Positions 1 through 12,800 are shown, numbered from the stretch's first letter. The stretch is DNA of 64,000 nucleotides from Synaphobranchus kaupii (GCA_029718625.1 CM056391.1:26328281-26392280); one strand, 5' to 3'. Translations and numbers: made by a program. The notes: generated by a model not told the origin, from the sequence alone.

Positions 1-2073
1 ATCCCAGTATTCAAGTATTTAGTGTTTACTAGACATGAGTGATGTAAACACCTTATTCTGAAAATCAATATTAACTTACCACTAAGTTACCACAGTTCCA
101 GGATAATATGGGGGCGTCGTTTATCAAACCCTTACTGTAAAAGCTGGATATAACAAAGCCATTATCATGGTTATACAATTTCATTAATTGGTGTTACTTT
201 TAGAAGAGATTTTCTGTAATTCTTTTATTTTTTTAAGGTTGTATTAATTTAAGACGGAACATATTACGAGTGCAAACCCTTGTTGATTCTTAAATTGCAT
301 CAGACCTGACAGCTGCAGAGCAGCAGTAATATGAATGCCATTATAAACATGAAAACAGACCTAAAAGAAGAGAAAGACTTGTGATATTATGCTGATGGGA
401 TTTTCTATTTCTAGGCTTCACTTGTCTTTCTCTACCTTCAGTAGAGACTAAAGAATTAATGCTACACCGCAACACAGTGAGTGCAAAGCATTGTTTTGTT
501 ATGCTTGCAGAGCATAGCAGTCTACATCTAAAATTATTTTATTCTTAAGTAGGAGTTGGACTTTGGACTGAAGAAATGTTTAAAGATCTTATTTTACAAA
601 TGTACGTATGTATCATGTATGGAGATAATATTCATAAAACCTGTCTCTGGTGATTAGTCAGTGCCTTCCTCATAAATTATTAGAATGTATATCATTGTTG
701 AATAATTCACATGTTCTGTGATTGACATCAGATGTATATCACACTGCAGAAAATGAGCTGACCAGATACTAGTCCAATATTCTATTTGGACTCTTAATTT
801 AGCTGAATCAATTGTACATGTGTTTTGCAGCGCCAACTTAATGGGAAATTGATCTGAAACCAAGGGCACACTTTTTCCTGTAACAACTCTCAAGGCAACA
901 CATGATGGTTTTTTGTTTTTTTCTTCCCTGAAGTATTAATTGAGGCAGGGCTCATTTCCCATGTGCTTCTTAGAAGATTAATAAACAAAAATCATAAACA
1001 CTGAAGGTAATGCATTTTCTCTGAGCACCTTGATCTCCACAGATGACAGCAGAACACTTGCACTGACTGGACAGTCAAGTCCAGTGTGGCATTGTGTTTG
1101 GTGTTTATTTGCATCTATAAAAGTTCCCCACACAGTGAAACAGATATAATTAGAAACAGTGGCTTGGCAAAGCTCCACAAATAATCCTGAACACTGCCCA
1201 CACTCGTATTCCAGTTCTTCTCCAGTGCAGTCAAAGCAACGGACCTGAAGGTGATTGATTTATCTTATTTTTTTCACCATTTCTAACAGATGGTTTCCTT
1301 TAGAGTCATGGGGGTGATTCACCTCAAACATCATCATGTGTAGCACCCAGCTGGGTGATGTGAGGCACTCATTTTGCACCAGAATGGGTGGCATGTATTC
1401 AGCTGCGGAATAGAGAAGGGATATATGATGCTGTCCATAGTGTAGCCATCCAGGATTGGTATGTGATACCATTAATTTTATAGCACTTTGAGATATGAAA
1501 AGAACTTTAAAAATGAAATGTATGGTTATTATTATCACACTGACAAGTGAAAATGAGAAAAATAGCTTCTAGCCCTCTCTGCAACTGGCAAAACTATTCA
1601 AATAATGAAAATGTAATTTATAATGAAAATGTATTATAATGATGTATTATAAATATGATATTATTAAATAAACTTCATATATAGTGTATATATTATTATA
1701 ATTATTTTGGACCCAAGCTTTTTTTTTAATTTTTTTATTGTCTTTCTTAATTTCTGTTAAACATTTGCACACCCATAAATTAGTTATATCTAATCTGGCC
1801 CCGATTGGCCAATGACTGAATGATAATTATAACAAAAAAAGAATGGTCTGTTACCTTTTGTTGCATTTGGTGAGATACAAGCTTGTGTGCAAGCTGGCAT
1901 TAAAGGGGCATTATGAGCTCAGTAACACCATTGTTGTCTTGTCATTTCAGACACCCTTAGTAACTGAAAGTCTGATACTGCAACATGAGTGGACGAGGGA
2001 GTGGTGAGTGGTCAGTCTAGTGATAATTGCCCAAAGAGTCTGAAAGGTTAGGCAAGTACATATAATACTAATA
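1..2073. other. unassigned noncoding DNA
   Basis: AT-rich sequence with no open frame of convincing length or recognisable domain on either strand. No repeat family is recognised. The segment around 1600-1720 is especially AT-rich (runs of TATAAT and ATTATA) and looks like simple-sequence-rich intergenic or intronic DNA. Confidence 0.6.
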
Positions 2074-2301
2074 GGGCGGCAGTGTAGTATAATGGTTAAG
2101 GAACAGGACTTGTAACCGAAAGGTTGCAGGTTCGATTCCCAGCCGGACACTGCCGTTGTACCCTTGAGCAAGGTACTTAACCTGAATTGCTTCAGTATAT
2201 ATCCAGCTGTATGAATGGATAAATGTAATAAGAAGTTGTGTAAGTCGCTCTGGATAAGAGCGTCTGCTAAATGCCTGTAATGTAATGTAATGTAATGTAA
2301 T
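2074..2301 (+). mobile_element. tRNA-derived SINE (V-SINE type) with (TGTAA)n tail
   Basis: A complete-looking SINE. The 5' part is tRNA-like, with a polymerase III A box near 2092-2110 (TAGTATAATGGTTAAGG) and a B box at 2129-2139 (GGTTCGATTCC). A central stretch resembling the V-SINE core follows (CCCTTGAGCAAGGTACTTAA). The 3' part, CGCTCTGGATAAGAGCGTC then TGCTAAATG, forms the stem-loop recognised by L2-clade reverse transcriptases. It ends in four to five TGTAA-type repeats. Known biology: such tails are shared by eel and zebrafish L2-type LINEs and the SINEs they mobilise. The intact boxes and tail suggest a relatively young insertion. It is a SINE, not a functional tRNA gene. Confidence 0.9.
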
Positions 2302-4334
2302 AGTATTGCATAATACATCTTGGGCAGCAGCTTGGCTGAATATTACCTCTTTTTGCAATGCAGCTTGGTAAATGTTTTGATTTGTCTAGGTATTCGGTTT
2401 CAATTGCATTTTTTCTTTTATATCGGGTCAATATCCATCGTCAAATCATCCCCCGTGTGAGACACTGATTCAGAAGGCTGTCGTTTTTTTTTTTTTGTTC
2501 ACAGCCAATTCTTCTTCAATCCTGCACCCCATGGCTATATGCAAAAGAAACAATCTCTAGTACAAAGAGAATAAATGTCGGAACTGAGGTCATGACTGTC
2601 TATGAGAGAAAGACTTCCAGATTATCCACGCAAGTCCCCATCCCAGAGGACCAACATTTCTTTGCAGCAATTAAATGGAAATGAAACAGAGAAAATAACT
2701 TTAGCAGCTCTGCTTGACATTGCATTAATTCCCCCTGCTCTCCATCAAACGGCACTATACCTTTTCCAGTGCACTCGGCGAGTCCAGATTGATTAGCCGG
2801 CTGTCTGATCTCTGTAATAATGCAATCAAAGCCCCGTCACAGTGGCAGTCTCCCAGTGCACACTCTCCCATGAAAAGTGCCATTAGGTTCTCTGAAGTGT
2901 TAGCATCCTGAAAAATAAAGATTATTCATTTATTTTATTCTGCCTGAAGGGTGGCTACCTCATAGCTATGATTTCCTGGATTTATAGCATATAGCCTTTC
3001 ATCAAAGAGCTTTGTGACCTCCTGCAGCAACCATCTTTATTTTGGTGCTCAGGTTTGGATTCATGGGAAAATAATTGATGTGTCTCATTTTAGCCTCAAA
3101 CAAGTGGATTTACTGAAGGCCACAAAAATAAATGCTCCCAGTATCATGCATCAACCAATTTGTTTCCATGAAGGTTTGGCTCCTAGCACACTATTGTAGA
3201 GCCTTATGTTTGAGTTAGTGTTTTTTTTGGGGCTTTTTTGTTTTGTATTTCAGATAGGCATGTCTTACTTTTACAGGATAGATTTTAATTTTTTTGCAGC
3301 AGCATTAATACATTAATTAACTGAACTATAGTTATTGAGCTTCATGCAAGAACATTCTCTTATTTTTCTCTTGACTTTTCCATATTCGTTCCTGAGAGAT
3401 GTTCGTACAAGGACTTCATGTCGGTTCCACCAAACGTTCTTAACCTCTAGAAACTCTTCTTACAGGCCACTGTAAATTCAATTGTCAATTGTTCAAAATG
3501 AACTCAAGTCACATGATTCACATGAATTCCATATTAGCATAATTAATGCCCCCAAAATGCCATATAGGGCCAGGTGTCCTGTCCCCTGTACCTGGAAAAT
3601 GCATTCATAAAACTGGCATCTTGTCCAAATAGGGGTGAGCACATGAGCACATAGTTCAAGGCACATCCCACATACACTGTCTTGCTGCACCAAAGAGTCA
3701 TGCGCTTGCCTGGCCTCGCGTGGGGGAAAACGAAAAGGAAAAAAAGATGTTCGAGGCTAATTAGTCATTTGCAGGCTGGAGTGAAACGACATGTATTTCA
3801 GGTTGATAATATCAGGTAAGTTGTGTGATCCTCTTGACCAGGCAGCAATGAGTGAGTCACCAACCTCCTGCCTCAGGTTTAGGGACTTTACTTTTTAGTC
3901 ATATTGTTTATTTTCCGCAGCTTTATTTGCTTTTCTTTGTCAAGCGGGTGGACAATTTTGGATGGTGCAATACACACATACTGTATATTTGGGTGTTTGT
4001 GTGGGTGTGTGTGCACATGTGATTGTGTGGAAAAATAGACAATTACTTAATGGTCGTTTGTGGCATTATTTGACATTACTTCTGTTATTTCAGCAGTGAG
4101 GATATGAGATCATGTGAGATGCTGCGGTGGGTTATAACGCAAAGCAGGATTACCCAATTCGTCTTCAGATAAGTTTCACAATCTATCATGAAGCAACTAC
4201 ACGTACTGAAATTTCATTCATTATTAGCAATCAACTAAAGGCAACATAAATGAGCGTCGCGAATGAAGTTTGCAGAGTAAGTTCTGTCAGGAAACTTGCT
4301 GTGCCCGACCAATGGTCAGCCTCAGTAAACACAT
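2302..4334. other. unassigned noncoding DNA with a lower-repeat block
   Basis: No gene is recognised. The block at about 2590-2900 has mixed composition, no simple repeats and no family I recognise, and could be a conserved noncoding element; this is a guess from texture only. A short GT-rich stretch lies near 3990-4020. Confidence 0.4.
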
Positions 4335-4363
4335 GGGGGTCTATCTTGGCGATCTTAGCGCTT

Positions 4364-4911
4364 CATCTAAGCGCATGGCGTTAAGTGCATTTAGCGTGTC
4401 CAAGTCCAGTTTTGCTATTTTAACGGCGTGTTTTTTGGGCGCTAAGCACGGAGCAATGTGCAAATGGGCTGACGTGACATGCAATAAACCAATCAAAATG
4501 TCATATCCCATTCCCTTTAAAAGCCTGCTTTTCCACCTTGGCGATTGCTTACATGATGGCGAAACAGACGTGCTCGTGCGTGTTTAGTGCGACCAAGGAA
4601 TAGGCTATATGGATCAATAGTAGCCTATAATCAATATCATCTAAGCGCATGGCGTTAAGTGCATTTAGCGTGTCCAAGTCCAGTTTTGCTATTTTAACGG
4701 CGTGTTTCTTGGGCGCTAAGCACGGCGCAATGTGCAAATGGGCTGACGTGACATGCAATAAACCAATCAAAATGTCATATCCCATTCCCTTTAAAAGCCT
4801 GCTTTTCCACCTTGGCGATTGCTTACATGATGGCGAAACAGACGTGCTCGTGCGTGTTTAGTGCGACCAAGGAATAGGCTATATGGATCAATAGTAGCCT
4901 ATGATCAATAT
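4364..4911. repeat. two-copy tandem duplication, 274-bp period
   Basis: CATCTAAGCGCATGGCGTTA occurs at 4364 and again at 4638, and the following ~270 bp match almost base for base. Differences are few, for example GTTTTTTGG versus GTTTCTTGG and CACGGAGC versus CACGGCGC. Both copies carry an open frame starting at the shared ATG and ending at the same TAG, but this simply reflects duplication of transposon DNA. Confidence 0.95.
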
Positions 4912-5679
4912 TATTCGGACTAACCATTATGAGTTCCCGGTAATTCCGGACAGTGCTGTTATTTTACAAAATATATGCGGTTAAATTTCGTTAAAAGCAC
5001 CTGCAACAGCTGAGAATAAGCTACCAGTGGCTTCCGTCTCACCTTAGAAAACGCCAAATTAGCCTGCTTGTTTAACGAATTTCGTTTGATTATACAATGA
5101 ACCAATGAACTCATGTTCAAGCTTCATCCGAAGTTCATTAGGCCTATCTGCATTCTAATTTTGATTAATAATATAAATAACGTTATCTTGCCTTAAAGAT
5201 GACACTAAATACAATAAAGCTGTCAGATTGGCAACCCATAGGTTCACGCATATTTTCCCTTGTTTTATAATGTCCTGCTTATGGAAATGTGACCAACCTG
5301 TTTTACTGGTAGCGTAATGCTTTAAATCAATCCACCTTCCCAGAAATACAGTGAAAAGTGTGATTGACAGCAGGGGAAACAGACCTGCTCCCGTAAAGCG
5401 CACATGCAGATAATGGTATTAAAATGAATTGTGAATTAATTGTAACGTGATTTTTAGTTTCTAATTAGACGCTTAGTTCTCTTTAAAATCTTTTGTTCAG
5501 TTATGGAATAACAGGTGAAATCAGCGGGGTTTTAATAAGCTGAGGGTATGGAAACCTTGTCACTGTAATTTAAAAAAATATGAATAGTTAAGGTTACAAT
5601 TCAGTTAACATGGTGACATTTATCTCCATTTTCTAACCATAGGCTATCGAAAAAACCTTATGCACAGCGAATCCGCTGT

Positions 5680-5725
5680 AGCCTGTAAGTAAATAGTCAC
5701 AAACCATTCTATTTACTTACAGGCT
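5680..5725. repeat. 17-bp perfect hairpin
   Basis: AGCCTGTAAGTAAATAG at 5680-5696 is the exact inverse of 5709-5725, with a 12-base loop. It lies inside the DNA transposon and could be a small nested fold-back or a cruciform-prone site. No U-run follows, so it is not a terminator. Confidence 0.85.
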
Positions 5726-6395
5726 GTATTCCTAGATAAACAGATCTGTATTGTAATGACATCTGAAGCGCATTTTCAGAACTCAAGTGTCCGTCTATTG
5801 CAGTGCGCGAGTTTTCCATTGAATGACAATTCATGCATAGGTGTAAATGAAAATTTGCGCATTAGGCTTGATATAGGTGTTATCAGCTCCTTTTTAACGG
5901 ATAGCCATTGTCCCGTACCATTGCACATCGCCTGGATGTTGATGGATGTGGCATTCCCCTTCGCTGAGGGAAAGATATGTGGACCTATGGACCCTTTTAT
6001 TATTATGCATTTTTTGATATAGCCTACACAATAATAATATTTCACATCGTAATCTTGATATTTTAGTCATGCTTGTGCACGCCCCTGTGTTTAACAGACA
6101 GGAGGGTACGCGCATTGTGCACATGCCTATGTAGAAACACTTATATGCCGTTAAAATAACATGTAAACAACGGCGACATGACTTTAAACCAGGTTTGTGG
6201 TGGATCTATAAGCCAAAAAGAATCCTGGCCACTTCTCATCTTAAAACCAACACGGCCAGTTCACTTGTAATGGGCGCAAGAATACATGGTATTTAAACGA
6301 CGTGAAACGAAATTAACCATGCGCCGGGTGTAAGATAGCAAATACACTTGCGTTTGGGTTAACACCGCTTAGCGCCAGGTGTAAGATAGGGCCCC

Positions 6396-7022
6396 CGTTC
6401 TCATACTCAACCAATCACATGCACACGTCACTAATGGAGTGCCCTTTTTTAAAGTGAGAGTCAGATCTCTCCCAAACTGCTTTTGCCTGTGCTGCTCTCG
6501 TTTGTTTAGCTGCTGATTCTATAAAACTTGCTGCTCACCCTTCACCACCCCAGCCTCCACCCATCTGCTTCTATGTACTGGGAGGTTTTTGTATATCTCC
6601 TGTTTAGTAGGGGAGATGAGTTGTGCTCCCTGTTTGATAGGTGGTGCACGCTGGTGCGTGCACTAGAAGTACATCGAGCAGATCCATTCAGTGCCAAACC
6701 AAAATAATTATATATTCATTCATATATTCAATACGTGAGTTGTCCTGACAGAAAACAATGTTTGCATTGTTTTTACATACAAACAGGTGTAGCCTCTGTA
6801 TAGTTTGTCTGGCTGTTTGCTAACTAGTTCTTATTTTCTATACAGCCACAGCTAACAAATGATATCTAGGATTAATTCTTACATACTGAATGCAGAGTCC
6901 ATATTTAATTCTTATCTGATCGTATGAAATTGCTCAAGAATACCTCAATAATATATGAAAAATACTGCATAAAACAAACAGAAAATACCATTTACAGGAT
7001 ACAGTAAGTATGTCTACAGATA
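6396..7022. other. unassigned DNA with promoter-like texture
   Basis: 6400-6665 is less AT-rich than its surroundings. It contains a CCAAT-type motif (AACCAATCACATG) near 6408 and a TATA-like CTATAAAAC near 6520, followed by pyrimidine-rich sequence (CACCACCCCAGCCTCCACCC). It could be a fragment of a transposon promoter or LTR. No coding region is supported. The rest is plain AT-rich sequence. Confidence 0.3.
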
Positions 7023-7705
7023 CAGTGAGCACCATAATTAATTGGACAGTGACACATTTTTTGTTATTTTGGTTCTGTACTCTAGTACTTTAAGGGTTGT
7101 TTCTCCTGACAAATTTTCCTATTGACCTCTATGGAAAAATAAGTCAGGAGAAGAAACCCTTCAAGTTATCCATCCCTATCTACTGCATATCTGGCAGCAG
7201 AGTGATGGTTTAAGGCTTGTTTGATACATCAGACCCTTGATGACTTAGAGCCACTTAGCCAATCATGTGTTCCATACTGTTCCATTGCAATTTACAGCTC
7301 AATCTAGTCCCACCCCCCAATTCCCATAGAGATCCATTCAAATGCAGAGAGGTTATAGTATCGCTTGTAGGAGTGCCAGCAAATAAGATATCAAGAGTCT
7401 TTTGATATTGTTGGGTCACAGACATCAGGAAGTCATGGCATGCAAAGGATATGTGACCTTACTTTATTCTACATTATGTTAAACTGACCAATATTTTTTG
7501 ATGCCTGAAAATGGGGAGGGGGAGGGGGGGGGGGGGGGGCTACGTACAAAAGGTTCTGTAATTTCTAAATGGTTCATCCGATATGGATGAAAATACCCTC
7601 AAATTAAAGCTGACAGTCACTTTCACTTTCAAACTCAAAGTGCTAGAGTACAGAACCAAAATAACAAAAAATGTGTCACTGTCCAATTAATTATGGTGCT
7701 CACTG
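7023..7705. mobile_element. non-autonomous Tc1/mariner-type element with ~70-bp TIRs
   Basis: The left end CAGTGAGCACCATAATTAAT follows TA at 7021-7022. The right end is its inverse, ATTAATTATGGTGCTCACTG, ending at 7705 and followed by TT instead of the expected TA. The inverted repeats match for about 70 bp (7023-7092 and 7636-7705) with few mismatches. The interior has no transposase. It holds a small hairpin (GGGTTGTTTCTCCTGAC against GTCAGGAGAAGAAACCC) and a segment (7395-7455) that is the inverse of 13446-13503 in another Tc1-like terminus. Much of the interior (7092-7412) is the same family as the fold-back element at 23534-24859. A long G run sits near the right arm. Confidence 0.85.
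7513..7539 (+). repeat. poly-G tract
   Basis: GGGGAGGGGGA followed by an uninterrupted G run, inside the Tc1-type element. It could form a G-quadruplex; its exact length is prone to sequencing error. Confidence 0.85.
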
Positions 7706-7915
7706 TTTGTTTTAATGATCACTTGGAGCAGATCATTTGCTATTTAGTCATTTGTTAAATTTGGGATTGAAAGCTTAATATCAAAGTTGGTGTTAAAAAA
7801 CAATGTTTAGTTTCTCAATAATGCACAACTGTGGTTTCAAAAGCAAAGCAAGCCATGGCTGCCTGCTTGTTAACTCTTTTCTTTTCTTTTTCTCAGTTTA
7901 TTTTTTACAATTACA

Positions 7916-9175
7916 GGTGTAACAGGTTATGATGTACAGGTCACCCTAACTAGCGAAGAGGCTAGGTTAACATGCATTCAGGTATGTGGTTTGCTGACAC
8001 ACACATCAATCATCTCTGCCTATAAATAGGCTGCAGTAACTAGGTACAAGGAAATGCCTTACCCGTTTGGGGTTCTTGTTCTTCCCTGTTCCTGTATGCA
8101 AGTTCCTGTCTGACTTTAAGGTACGTTGCAGTTTGCTCTGTGTTACTTGCAGCACACGTCATGTTCCATGTAGGCCTGATGAAAATTATTTTATTGTAGG
8201 TCACCATAGACGGAGTGGTTGAGCTTGAGACTGCATGTGCATAGCCTATAGAGGTATTTCTTTACATTTTTTATATATGTTGTTAATGGTATGAGTAGGA
8301 AAGCATTTAGCTTCTGAGGTAATGTAATGTCATGGTTAAAATGCACTAAAACATTGTGGTTACAAGGACGCTACACTGCATGTGCACTAATAAATATTTT
8401 CTGCCATTATAGGACGTTGCTAGCTGCTGTTTTGCCGATATTATAAATTAGCGTTTATCTCTCAGTCTCCTTAAGAGCTAAGGAACGCGGATAGCGGGGC
8501 TCCGGTTGTATCAATTCTCCAGTAACTAGCTACGTGGAGCTCTGGCCGCTGGGCGCGGTTTGGGTTTTAAACTGTTTTAAACAGTGTTTTATCCGCCTTT
8601 TCCCTGGGGTTCTGTATGTATTTGTTTGGTTAACATCCCTGCTACTGACAAACCAACTGTTTATTGAGTTGGGGCTTCGGGGCTGCTTACTGTTTACGTT
8701 GCAGTGCGTGATTTGGCATCTGTGCTGGTGGCGTGGAGGTCGCTGCGGCGCCATAGGAAGTGGTTCCATTCTTTTGACTGCATGCTATATTGTGCGTGTG
8801 TGTGTGTGTGTGTGTAGAAGTAGAATCTTTTGTGCTATATTCACCGTGTCCGTATCTCACCATTTTACAGTGCGTGTGTGTGTATGTCTGCTGGCACCTT
8901 CACGAGTGAGTGACCTTTCGGTTCCACTTCCGGTAAGTCACCCACCCTCCACGGATACGTACCCACACGCACCCAGTAGCACCCCTAGTGGCGGGGAAGA
9001 CCTACCACCAGCTAATTGTGTATTTTTGGGAATCCTGTGGGTTTTTGTGTGGGTTTTTCTATTGTGTTTTTATGATTGTAAAAATAAACTGGATGTTTTT
9101 ATTACTGAATCCACATCTCTGCTTGTTAATTTAGTTGAACGTGCCTATGTGGGGATTTATCATAACTCTTACAAA
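7916..9175 (+). mobile_element. possible LTR-like element (boundaries uncertain)
   Basis: The block opens with TGTAACAGGTTATGATG (7917), has a TATA box (TATAAATAGGC near 8020), a splice-donor-like CGGTAAGTC near 8930, and a polyadenylation signal AATAAACTGG near 9086, then TTACA near 9160. This order (TG, TATA, AATAAA, CA) is what a long plus-strand LTR shows. No matching 5-bp target duplication was found, and a long open frame (8534-9193) inside is hydrophobic and low in complexity, resembling no retroviral protein. It could equally be unrelated intergenic sequence. Confidence 0.3.
8792..8815. repeat. (GT)n microsatellite
   Basis: About eleven GT units with one interruption (GTGCGTGTGTG). 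Confidence 0.9.
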
Positions 9176-9221
9176 CTATTTCTTTGGGCGTAATTCCCAA
9201 GGTGATGTAATCAGGTGGTGT

Positions 9222-9665
9222 TATGCCAGGTCACACAGGCATTTTACCAGATGCTCTTATCCACCATTTTTACATAGTATCCCTTTATGCAGCTGGATAT
9301 TTTACTGGGAATCAAACCTATATCAAGTCAAGTTTCCAACAACAGAAGTATGCAAACATTTCTCAAATTATTGCACCCTGTGTAATGTGCTCTGTTTGTT
9401 CCTGTGGATTTTCATCTGAAATGTGCTGTTTGAAAATGATGTGTCCCCACCTCTTGCCTTCTCTATAAGGACACAGTGAATGGACATCATTTATGTATTT
9501 TACATATTTTATGCAATTTCTGCTCATATTTTAACTATTAAAAACATGCATATTTCTTGACTTTAAGATTAAATGCTTTGCTTAAAGGTGCAACAGGAGT
9601 GTCAATGAAGGATTCAAACCTCTAATCTTCAGAATCTCAAAAGGCCTGTATTGGACAATCTAACT
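9222..9665 (-). mobile_element. diverged V-SINE in two pieces, minus strand
   Basis: 9222-9330 reads as the inverse of the SINE 3' half (AGATGCTCTTATCC, then GCAGCTGGATATTTTACTG). 9574-9665 reads as the inverse of its 5' half (TTGCTTAAAGGTGCAAC, AGGATTCAAACCTCTAATC). The order is right for one minus-strand copy separated by about 243 bp of unrelated sequence, so it may be one old SINE with an insertion. It is clearly older than the copy at 2074. Confidence 0.7.
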
Positions 9666-9847
9666 ATTCATCCGGAAACATTACACAGTGTGAACCTAAA
9701 AAAAAAAATGAAGGTTACTTTGCCAGCAGTTGTGGTCTGGAAATTTATAATATCATCTATTTACTCTGATGTCTGAGGTAAGAGCAATGACCTCACAACA
9801 ATACATCACTTGGAAAATGAAGTGAGACATCAGACATGCCCACCCGT

Positions 9848-9865
9848 ATTACATTACATTACATT
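9848..9865. repeat. short (ACATT)n run
   Basis: Three to four ACATT units, the inverse of TGTAA-type SINE/LINE tails. It may be an orphan tail of a minus-strand insertion, but no body is recognisable next to it. Confidence 0.6.
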
Positions 9866-12800
9866 GAGTATTGGTGGAGAGACACAAAAAAGCCAAGTAT
9901 ATCCACATCTGGTGCCTTTGTAAGTCTCACGTTAAAAGGGTGATTTCGGGAGTCCCATAGGGTTTACCTACATGCATAATTAGAGGGATTCTTAGAGTAT
10001 TAATCATAAAGTTGTCATGCTGTCAACTCAAAACATGTACCCCAAAAGCTTTTATATACTTTATATATGGGGACTGGAACAACAGCTCACTGCAGCCATC
10101 TTAAATCCACTCTACCTTATATATCAGGGTCTTCATACCCACTGCAAATGAAAAGCTGCAGCTTCTTTGAAAGAGACAGCATTACTTTAATAAATGCTTG
10201 GAAATCCTCAAATGCCCTCTGGATTTTTTTTGCAAGAGCTTAACTTGCTTTTTGTGATGTTCTTTTGCCTATTTGACAGTTCTAATACCAATTTACTGAT
10301 AGAGAGCATTTTATTGATGAATTGTACCAAAAGCAAGAGAAGAGAGTGTAAAGCTAGGGCAATCTCGGAAGAAGTTTTCTTCTAATTGGCAAGTGATGTG
10401 TTCAGTTGGCCATTGACAATTTCACCCATGAAGCTCCAGAGTGAAGACAAACAAGAGCAGCAGATGCAGGAGCAGGCCACGGACAACATCACTCAATTGT
10501 TCAATTTCATTGAAAAACCTTAGCCATGCTCTGTGCCAGGCATGATGTCTGCACTGATGGAACTGCCATATGCTTTCAAAGCCAAGTTAAGGTATACATG
10601 GCATAATTAAAATTAAAATGAAAATGACAGCTAATTGACATAGCTACTCACTTGACAATCAGTATGTATTCAGTAGATTGTGTGCCATAGGAAAGGAAGG
10701 AATGTTAACTCTGCTCTATTTCAATATATAGATGTTTCAAAGACTAAACCACTTGTGAATTGTTACACAGGATACATTATTTGTCTTTATTATGTAATGA
10801 AGATGTGTTTTGTCCTTCTTTTCACAAAAATAATCAAAAATGGGTGATAGGAAAGGAGGAGAAGCAAGGAGCCTGAGTTTGGCCAGGTACATGAAGGCAA
10901 AATAATATGTTTAAAGGCCTTCATTATCAACCGTAAAATCAGATGTGCTTGTGGCATAGTTTATCATACACCATTACCAAAGCCTAGGGGGGCCTTTAGG
11001 AACATGAGCAGAGCGGGCCTCGCCTACAGGCACGCACAACTGAGGCTGATTGGTAATCAGCCCAGCTGTTGTTCATTCTGTTAATAAGGCCTGTTAAAAA
11101 GCACATGTTCTGCTGGGCCTTTGGAGTGAGATAGATGTTATGTTTTGGGGCTTTGTAGCTCTCCAAGTGAGTTTTCTGTGTTTTGTTTGACATTCTAGAC
11201 TGTGACTTTTGTTCCTCATTCATTAACCCTTTGTTTTATTTTTAAGTCTATTTTGTTTTTGAGCCCACAGTCACATGGGGATAATAGGAACTTGTAATTC
11301 ACAGTTAATTTTCTTCTTTAGTCTGGTCACCACCCTGCACAGGACACACCTGCACCAGTGCCCCATCACGTTTTTTTGTTTTTTGGAAATAGGGAAATTT
11401 GAAGGACTGGACATCCCTAATACAAGGAGCAAACTTCTATTAGGGCTTTACATTAATTTCTGCTGTGTCTTTCTCCAAGTTCCTAACAATGAGGGAACAA
11501 CCATAAAACATGTAATCTAGGTTTAAATACATTAAAACATGTTCCAAACGATACCATCATTTCACATCATTAAAGGCTTAGATGAAATGAAAAACGTAAT
11601 GTTTCAGGCCCTTAAAAACAGAGATGTATGGCTTGTATTTATAACCATATTAGGTCCCCCTTTTCTGATCAGTGGAACATACCTAACATGTCTTTTACAC
11701 GCTTTAGTAAAGGATTTATTTCTCTCCACAAGCTGTCTAACTGGGGGGCTCCATTTATTTATTCCCAAGTGAGTAGTACCACTCCATTTCCTATAATGGT
11801 TTTTTGAAAGTATGGACTATTTAAAGTGAGAGCAAAAGCGACCGACTGGGCATCTCTGTTTGAATTTCCCCTATTCCCATCTTTTTGAATTTCTTAGCCT
11901 TTCCAAATTGCGATTTTCTGTTCCTTTAGAACAATATATTTTTCAAAGATTTTGACAGGTGCCTTAGGGGATCATCAAAATTCCACCGCACACCACACAT
12001 CAAAAACGTGGTTAACCTTGGTCTCTTACCCCCAGTCATTAGTATTGTATTTGTGTGTCAGAGTTACCTAGCTACATTTGAAGGTAAACAAAATGAAATT
12101 GCAAAAGCTACCAATCATCAATCAATCCTAGCATTGAACAAGAAGCGCGTGCTACTAAAAACATCAGAGTATTACGTGCGCAGCTTTCTTATTTGCAAAT
12201 TCACGTACAACAATGTGTGACAAAATTGACATCATTTTTAAGTTATCCAGACTACAACGATTAAGCAAAATAAAGACAAACAATATACAGTAGATCTCAT
12301 TATTTTAACAAGCCTATTAACATTGTTTAAATATCAAGTAAAAGCAAGATGAAGTGCATGATTACGGGCTCATAAGATTGCATATATTTTAAACACAGGA
12401 GCATGGGAGGTTTTTTTTTTTTTACACCGGTGCAAACAGCATGGAGCAGATTCAATCCACCAGAGGAGGATTTGAGAGCAGTTCACAGAACAAAGATCAA
12501 GCTGTTGGAGCCCAAAATTAAAAATGATGGCACTTCATTGCAAACACAGCAGCATGAAACAACTTATTTCATGGGCCAATGGCCAGTGGTGCGAGTTCCC
12601 ACAGGCTGGGTAACAGGCAGGGCAGAAGCGCCCCTGCAGGGCCACAGCTTTGCTCCAACATAAGCTTTATAGCTGCGGGCTGCACCAAGTAACTCAGGTT
12701 CCACAAAGAAAACACAAATTCCCCATTTCTTATCAGGGCCAGAGACTTGAGCCTCACTTTGATTCAGAAGATCAAGAACTCGGAGTGTGCCTATTTTTTT

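Larger units (their letters stand above)
4335..6395. mobile_element. DNA transposon with GGGGGYCYATCTT ends
   Basis: The left end (GGGGGTCTATCTTGGCG at 4335) is mirrored at the right end (GTAAGATAGGGCCCCC, ending about 6395). Subterminal sequence is shared too: TTAGCGCT on the left and its counterpart AGCGC near 6371. Ends beginning GGGCCCTATCTT with GCGC-rich subterminal sequence are common in teleost non-autonomous DNA transposons. No transposase is recognisable. Flanking 8-mers (AAACACAT and GTTCTCAT) do not make a convincing target duplication, so the superfamily (Harbinger, hAT or other) is left open. It contains a 274-bp tandem duplication and a 17-bp hairpin. The two ends could also belong to two different copies of one family. 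Confidence 0.55.

Noticed and set aside
2094..2145. Functional tRNA gene
   Set aside because: A and B boxes are present but the acceptor stem does not pair and the sequence continues into a SINE body and tail.
4270..4861. Two near-identical small proteins of 105 and 70 residues
   Set aside because: Both arise from the tandem duplication of noncoding transposon DNA and have no recognisable features.
8534..9193. 219-codon open frame on the plus strand, the longest in the window
   Set aside because: Hydrophobic, low-complexity translation crossing a GT microsatellite, with no domain; it lies inside an LTR-like block and looks like chance.
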